From NCBI GenBank assembly GCA_903938075.1, contig CAJABS010000104.1, positions 1-16,562 on the forward strand: a stretch of DNA of 16,562 nt, written 5' to 3'. Every line of letters begins with the position of its first letter. Within the stretch, counting starts at the first letter, position 1. The translations under genes and the position numbers were made by a program. The stretch comes from an uncultured Chloroflexota bacterium (GTDB lineage Bacteria; Chloroflexota; Limnocylindria; Limnocylindrales; Limnocylindraceae). Under the pieces are notes generated by a model. The model searched no databases and was not told the origin of the DNA. It worked only from the letters and a program-made list of their open reading frames with translations. Shown one piece after another: positions 12,891 through 16,562 of this stretch.

Positions 12891-14183
12891 TCAGCCCTCG
12901 GTATGGGCGGGCTGGGCGTGGACGCGGGCAATGCCAGAGGCCAGCAGCGGGAGGGGGCCCAAGATGATCCCAGCCGCCCCCGCAAAGAGGGCGGCGCGGA
13001 GCCCAAAGTTCTCGGCGATGACCGAGCCGATCAGGGCTCCTAGTGGAAGGCCGAGCAGCATCACCGTTTTCATTGAGGCGTTCATGCGCCCGAGCAGTCG
13101 AGCTGGGGTGATCAACTGTCGATAGGTCACCTGGTTAACGTGGAAGAGCCCTGCCCCAAAGAAGGCGACGAACTGCGTGAGAATTGCGAGCGCTGCAATC
13201 AGTGGCACCCCCATGGATCGGTCGAGGAGCGCAAAGCCCAGTGGCATCACCGGCAAGATAAAGCCACCGAGAACCAGCGTACGTCCCATTCCGAGCCACC
13301 GGACCACCTTGGCGTTGACGATGGTGCCTACCACAATGCCGATCGTCCCCGCGCCAATCACAAATCCGATCAGCTCGGTCGGTAGTGCCAACTCACGTCG
13401 CGCATACGCAATGATCAGCGGGCCGCTCGCCAAGCCGCCGAAGAAGTTGAAGATGAGGGCGGCAAGTGCGTTGCCACGCAGGTGCGGGTGCTGCACCACC
13501 CACGCGAGTCCTTCGCGCATCTCTCGCAAGAGGCTTCGCTCCTCTACCTCTCTCTCGGTAAAGGTAGGTGCCTGCTCAACATGACGAACACGCTGCACCA
13601 TCAGCGCAGAAACGAGGAAGCTTAGTGAATCAATCACGAGGGCAATGGGGCCAGTGAGGCGCGCGACTGCGATTCCCGCAAGGGCCGGGCCCGCGACGCC
13701 AGTGGCCGACTCCATCGCCATGAGGCGGCCGTTTGCGACGCCGAGTTGTGGTCCGCGCAGAATGGCCGGCAGATACGACTGATGTGCAACGTCGTACAGC
13801 AGCGAGCAGGCACCAATAAGGAAGAGCACGACGAGCAAGATGGGCATGCTCAAGATGTTGAGCACGTAGCAGAGCGGCACGATGAGGAGCAGCCCGGTTC
13901 GTGCGATGTCGGTGGCGATCAGCACCGGACGACGCGTTCGACGATCAAGGAGTGCCCCTGCAGGGAGTCCAAGCAACACGAAGGGGATGAGGTAAGCCAA
14001 CTCAAGCAGCGCGATTGAGCCGTTGCTTGCGTTGATGACGTCGATGGCAATCAGTGGGAAGGCGATGTGTGAAACCTGCGAGCCGAGTGAGCTGATCCCC
14101 TGCGCGCCGAAGAGGAGGCGTACGTCGGCGTTCTGGAACGGATCGTCGACGGCGAGGCGAAGGCGCGAAAAGGGGTTTCTCAT
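12891..14183 (-). CDS. MFS transporter, MFS_3 / EntS-like exporter
   Basis: 430 aa with about 12 hydrophobic segments. The N-terminus FSRLRLAVDDPFQNADVRLLFGAQGISSLGSQ and the loop-2/3 block GLPAGALLDRRTRRPVLIATDIAR match the MFS_3 group of drug and siderophore exporters (macrolide-efflux or enterobactin-exporter-like). A cytoplasmic loop rich in Glu/Arg (EREVEERSLLREMREGLAWV) lies between helices 6 and 7, as usual for the group. Start: the frame is open to 14501, but that would overlap the divergent pirin gene; ATG 14183 has TATCAT 6 nt upstream. Substrate unknown. Confidence 0.88.
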   Translation of the reverse strand: MRNPFSRLRLAVDDPFQNADVRLLFGAQGISSLGSQVSHIAFPLIAIDVINASNGSIALLELAYLIPFVLLGLPAGALLDRRTRRPVLIATDIARTGLLLIVPLCYVLNILSMPILLVVLFLIGACSLLYDVAHQSYLPAILRGPQLGVANGRLMAMESATGVAGPALAGIAVARLTGPIALVIDSLSFLVSALMVQRVRHVEQAPTFTEREVEERSLLREMREGLAWVVQHPHLRGNALAALIFNFFGGLASGPLIIAYARRELALPTELIGFVIGAGTIGIVVGTIVNAKVVRWLGMGRTLVLGGFILPVMPLGFALLDRSMGVPLIAALAILTQFVAFFGAGLFHVNQVTYRQLITPARLLGRMNASMKTVMLLGLPLGALIGSVIAENFGLRAALFAGAAGIILGPLPLLASGIARVHAQPAHTEG

Positions 14184-14189
14184 TGGGCG

Positions 14190-14195
14190 ATGATA
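14190..14195 (-). promoter_or_regulatory. -10 box of a leaderless promoter for the MFS_3 gene
   Basis: TATCAT on the minus strand, 6 nt before ATG 14183. Confidence 0.6.
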
Positions 14196-14209
14196 GGCGG
14201 CACGCCGCC
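14196..14209. repeat. Palindrome GGCGGC-ac-GCCGCC between divergent promoters
   Basis: 14 bp inverted repeat abutting the MFS_3 -10 and 8 bp before the pirin -10. Its position suits a regulator controlling both units, but short GC palindromes arise easily at this base composition. Confidence 0.35.
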
Positions 14210-14217
14210 GCCCCGCG

Positions 14218-14223
14218 TATGAT
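14218..14223 (+). promoter_or_regulatory. -10 box of a leaderless promoter for the pirin operon
   Basis: TATGAT followed by 6 nt and ATG 14230; the closest match to the -10 consensus among the leaderless set. Confidence 0.65.
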
Positions 14224-14229
14224 CTGTGC

Positions 14230-15234
14230 ATGCCAGCAGTGACCGTTCCCGACATTACGCTTCTTGCGCGAACGCCCGTCGCCGACCTGCTCACCGCACG
14301 GCCGCGACCGGTGATTTCGCTCAGCACGGCGCCGAGCGGCTTTGAGGGCGAAGGCTTCCCCGTGCGCCGCGCCTTCATGGGCGCGCCGCTGGCGGCAATC
14401 GATCCATTCATCATGCTCGACCAGATGGGCGAGGTGGAGTACGCCCCCGGCGAACCGAAGGGGACGCCATGGCATCCGCATCGCGGATTTGAGACGGTCA
14501 CCTACATGCTCGACGGAATCCTTGATCACCGCGACAGCAACGGTGGTGGTGGACGCATCAGCGATGGCGACACGCAGTGCATGACCGCCGGCGGCGGCAT
14601 TCTGCACATTGAGACACCACCAGAATTCTTAGTCGCAAGTGGCGGCCTCTTCCACGGCTTCCAGCTCTGGGTGAATCTGCCGCGCGCCAAGAAGTGGTCA
14701 CCACCCGCCTACCAAGACATTCGCTCGAGCGAGGTCAAGCTCCTTGCCTCACCCGATGGCGGCACGCTCCTTCGCCTGATTGCCGGTGACGTTGGTGGTC
14801 ACAGTGGACCAGGATCCACGCAAACACCGATCGCGCTGGTGCACGCCACGTTGCAGCCTGGCGCCGAACTCGACCTGCCGTGGCGCCCCGACTTCAATGC
14901 GCTCGTCTACGCACTCTCGGGTCGCGGCGCGGTTGGCGCCGAGCGCGTCGGCATTCAGGCGGGACAACTCGCCGTCTACGGCGCCGGTGATCGCATCGTC
15001 GTAAAGGCATCGGAGCATCAGGACCAGCGCACTCCCGCACTCGATGTGCTGATCCTTGGCGGTCTCCCCATTAAGGAGCCGGTCGCCTGGCTCGGGCCGT
15101 TCGTCATGAACACGCGCGACGAGGTGGTGCAGGCGTTTGAGGATTACCAGGCTGGGAAGCTCGGCGTGATCCCTGCCGCCCATAGCAACCCACACAACAC
15201 GCCAACAAGCGTCGTGGAATCGGGACACGAATAG
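14230..15234 (+). CDS. Pirin family protein (bicupin)
   Basis: 334 aa, two cupin domains. The N-terminal cupin keeps all four metal ligands of pirin/YhhW: HPHRGFETVTYML (two His, around residues 79 and 81) and MTAGGGILHIETP (His and Glu, around 123 and 125). Bacterial homologues can act as quercetin 2,3-dioxygenases or redox-responsive regulators; the real substrate here is unknown. The C-terminal cupin (about residues 190-300) ends with the family block LGPFVMNTRDEVVQAFEDYQAGKLG. Length is slightly above the usual ~290 because of an N-terminal 25-residue lead and a C-terminal tail. Only 2 nt separate its stop from the LysE-family gene, so the two form an operon. Confidence 0.9.
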   Translation: MPAVTVPDITLLARTPVADLLTARPRPVISLSTAPSGFEGEGFPVRRAFMGAPLAAIDPFIMLDQMGEVEYAPGEPKGTPWHPHRGFETVTYMLDGILDHRDSNGGGGRISDGDTQCMTAGGGILHIETPPEFLVASGGLFHGFQLWVNLPRAKKWSPPAYQDIRSSEVKLLASPDGGTLLRLIAGDVGGHSGPGSTQTPIALVHATLQPGAELDLPWRPDFNALVYALSGRGAVGAERVGIQAGQLAVYGAGDRIVVKASEHQDQRTPALDVLILGGLPIKEPVAWLGPFVMNTRDEVVQAFEDYQAGKLGVIPAAHSNPHNTPTSVVESGHE

Positions 15235-15236
15235 GG

Positions 15237-15884
15237 GTGGAGATCTTTCTCCTCGGCGCCGCCCTCGCCTTCTCCATCAACATTGAACTCGGCGTCGTCA
15301 ACGTCATGATCGTTCGTACCGCGATTGATCGCGGCGCATGGCCCGCCCTTCTTATAGGACTTGGCTCCTGTATTGGCGACGTGATCTGGGCCTGTGCTGG
15401 TGCGCTCGGCGTCAGCGCACTGCTCCAGTGGCCGCCAGCGGCATGGATCCTCTGGCTCGGCGGGAGCGCGATCCTCTGCTGGTTCGCCGCCGCTGCACTC
15501 CGTGATGCGGTGCGCGGCGGCTCCATTGATGACTCATCCCCACTCCGTCGCGCCACCGGACTGCGTGCCGTTGGCCTCGGCCTTGGCGTCGCTCTCAGCT
15601 CCCCCACGCTGATCCTCTGGACCGCCACGGTTGGCGGCAGCGTCGTTGCCTCACAGGCAACGAGTATTGCCGGATTCATTCCGTTTATCTCTGGATTCGC
15701 GACGGCGGCGGTGTTGCACTCCGTTGTGCTCGCCGGTGTCGTCGGCGCAACGCGGCGCTTCACTGGACCGCGCACCATTCGCGCAGTCTCTCTGGTCTCT
15801 GCACTGATGTTCGCCGCGTTTGCGATTGGGATCTTTGTTGACGGCGCAAACCGTCTTGCGTTGCCACTACTCGCGGGGAACTAG
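15237..15884 (+). CDS. LysE/RhtB-family exporter
   Basis: 215 aa with six hydrophobic segments. The start region FLLGAALAFSINIELGVVNVMIVRTAIDRGAWPALLIGLGSCIGDVIW follows the LysE pattern, in which a conserved small/Pro-Gly segment is followed by G-x-x-x-A and GD. SSPTLILWTATVGG in the middle is also family-typical. Members export amino acids or related small molecules; substrate unknown. Start is GTG 15237, 2 nt after the pirin stop; no ideal Shine-Dalgarno, so translation is probably coupled to pirin. The usual Pro of the PGP motif is replaced (NIELG), so transport specificity may differ. Converges with the MarR gene, 10 bp apart. Confidence 0.82.
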   Translation: MEIFLLGAALAFSINIELGVVNVMIVRTAIDRGAWPALLIGLGSCIGDVIWACAGALGVSALLQWPPAAWILWLGGSAILCWFAAAALRDAVRGGSIDDSSPLRRATGLRAVGLGLGVALSSPTLILWTATVGGSVVASQATSIAGFIPFISGFATAAVLHSVVLAGVVGATRRFTGPRTIRAVSLVSALMFAAFAIGIFVDGANRLALPLLAGN

Positions 15885-15894
15885 TCCGAGCGCG

Positions 15895-16422
15895 TTAGGA
15901 GTTGATCGGCTCCGCGTTCTTTGCGGCGATCTTCAGCAGATCACGCGTTAGCCGCTCCATCTCACTCGCCGGCAGCGCGCTGCCAAATCGATCCGCAACT
16001 GCAGCGAGGTGCCCTGGTGCAGCCCCCTTGAATGCACGCAGGCCAAGCGGCGTGAGCGTTGCCCAGTGCACGCGGCCATCTTCGGTACAGCGGCGTCGTG
16101 TCACCCAGCCATTAACGGCGAGTCGGTCGATACGACGCGTGAGGCCGCTCTTAGAAATGAGTGCGGCATCAGCAAGTTCGCTCATGCGGAGCCGGTACTC
16201 CTCGGATCGAACGAGCTGCGCCATCACATCGAAGTCGGCGAGGCTCATGCCTGAGGAATCCATTAGTTCTGAAGAGAGCGCACGCGTCACGCGGCCGTAG
16301 GCGGTGAGCAGAGCGATCCACGCTTTCGCAACGGTGGGGTCAAGGAGCTTTGACGCGTCGGTACCGAGCACTGCGGAGAGTGCTTCAATTTCGGCGCTCA
16401 CGGGTTTGCCTGTTGTTGCCAT
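15895..16422 (-). CDS. MarR-family transcriptional regulator
   Basis: 175 aa winged-helix DNA-binding protein. Residues about 80-140 hold the domain: RMSELADAALISKSGLTRRIDRLAVNGWVTRRRCTEDGRVHWATLTPLG, with the recognition helix at ISKSGLTRRIDRL and the wing at RRRCTEDGRVHWATLT. A ~35-residue N-terminal extension precedes the first dimerisation helix. Start: TTG 16446 would add 8 residues, but would lie upstream of the AACTAT -10, so ATG 16422 is preferred. The gene is divergent from the right-edge gene, and the gap is filled with TTGCA-type repeats covering both promoters, so autoregulation plus control of the neighbour is likely. Ligand unknown. Confidence 0.9.
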   Translation of the reverse strand: MATTGKPVSAEIEALSAVLGTDASKLLDPTVAKAWIALLTAYGRVTRALSSELMDSSGMSLADFDVMAQLVRSEEYRLRMSELADAALISKSGLTRRIDRLAVNGWVTRRRCTEDGRVHWATLTPLGLRAFKGAAPGHLAAVADRFGSALPASEMERLTRDLLKIAAKNAEPINS

Positions 16423-16430
16423 TGCTTGCA

Positions 16431-16459
16431 ATAGTTGCACTTGCAATCAATTCGGTCAA
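16431..16459 (-). promoter_or_regulatory. Candidate marR promoter
   Basis: Minus strand: TTGACC (-35, 16454-16459), 17-nt spacer, AACTAT (-10, 16431-16436), 8 nt before ATG 16422. The -35 is good and the -10 weak. Confidence 0.45.
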
Positions 16460-16469
16460 GGGGTATGGT
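16441..16469 (+). promoter_or_regulatory. Promoter of the right-edge gene
   Basis: TTGCAA (16441-16446), 17-nt spacer, TATGGT (16464-16469). The -35 coincides with one of the TTGCA repeats, so a bound MarR protein would block RNA polymerase. Confidence 0.55.
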
Positions 16470-16523
16470 TGTGCCTGCAACTACCTGAGCGTTTGCACGG
16501 GAGTTGAGTTGAAGGAGGCCACG

Positions 16524-16562
16524 ATGTCAGCAGCACGATTCAAGCAGGTGGCGGATAGCGCC
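16524..16562 (+). CDS. Start of an unidentified gene, cut by the window edge
   Basis: ATG with AAGGAGG (16512-16518) 5 nt upstream, the best Shine-Dalgarno of the window, and 13 open codons reading MSAARFKQVADSA before the sequence ends. Too short to identify. Its divergent position to marR and the shared repeats make it the likely regulatory target. Confidence 0.6.
   Translation, partial: MSAARFKQVADSA

Larger units (their letters stand above)
16421..16498. promoter_or_regulatory. Cluster of TTGCA-type repeats, probable MarR operator
   Basis: Palindrome ATTGC-tt-GCAAT (16421-16432), then TTGCAC (16435-16440), TTGCAA (16441-16446), CTGCAA (16475-16480) and TTGCAC (16493-16498). They overlap the marR start codon and -10 and the -35 of the divergent gene. 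MarR proteins usually bind such short inverted repeats in their own divergent promoter. Confidence 0.6.

Noticed and set aside
12818..13006. Longer ctaC frame starting at 13006
   Set aside because: It would bury the lipoprotein signal inside the protein and overlap the upstream MFS gene; ATG 12817 fits the signal peptide and a -10 box.

Overview
The window is a gene-dense, GC-rich stretch (about 60% GC by eye) of a bacterial chromosome. It has short intergenic gaps and no insertion sequence, phage gene or CRISPR array. Three things point to a free-living aerobic monoderm, plausibly a freshwater planktonic Chloroflexota (Limnocylindria-like) and less likely an actinobacterium: a heliorhodopsin (a family found almost only in cells without an outer membrane), an A2-type cytochrome c oxidase with the YSHPxV motif, and leaderless promoters on most genes. 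The lineage is inference; no phylogenetic marker is present.

Left to right. A UMF1-type MFS transporter (minus) and an endonuclease III-like glycosylase (plus) are divergent. Next come two divergent, distantly related peptidase-S51/cyanophycinase-like proteins, the second carrying a cysteinyl-tRNA-synthetase C-terminal-like tail. An SDR oxidoreductase lies downstream of a tRNA-Ile with the rare UAU anticodon. A small membrane-anchored protein with a Pro/Ser linker and a UbiA-type prenyltransferase follow on the minus strand. The prenyltransferase is divergent from an ABC exporter operon whose ATPase gene is split by an in-frame TAA.

The centre (8.0-12.8 kb) is about membrane energetics: a DoxX-family protein, the heliorhodopsin with its own sigma70-like promoter and strong Shine-Dalgarno site, and, facing it tail to tail, a ctaC-ctaD-ctaE terminal oxidase operon. 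The ctaE frame runs through a strong hairpin and 76 nt into the antisense of the heliorhodopsin 3' end.

The right end (12.9-16.5 kb) holds an MFS_3-type exporter, a divergent pirin plus LysE-family exporter pair, and a MarR regulator. The MarR gene is divergent from a gene truncated by the window edge; the gap between them is packed with TTGCA-type repeats that overlap both promoters.

A recurrent architectural feature is that ten transcription units begin with an ATG 6-7 nt downstream of a TAnnnT/CATACT -10 hexamer, with no room for a Shine-Dalgarno site. By contrast UMF1, doxX, heliorhodopsin, ctaD and the right-edge gene have clear Shine-Dalgarno sites.
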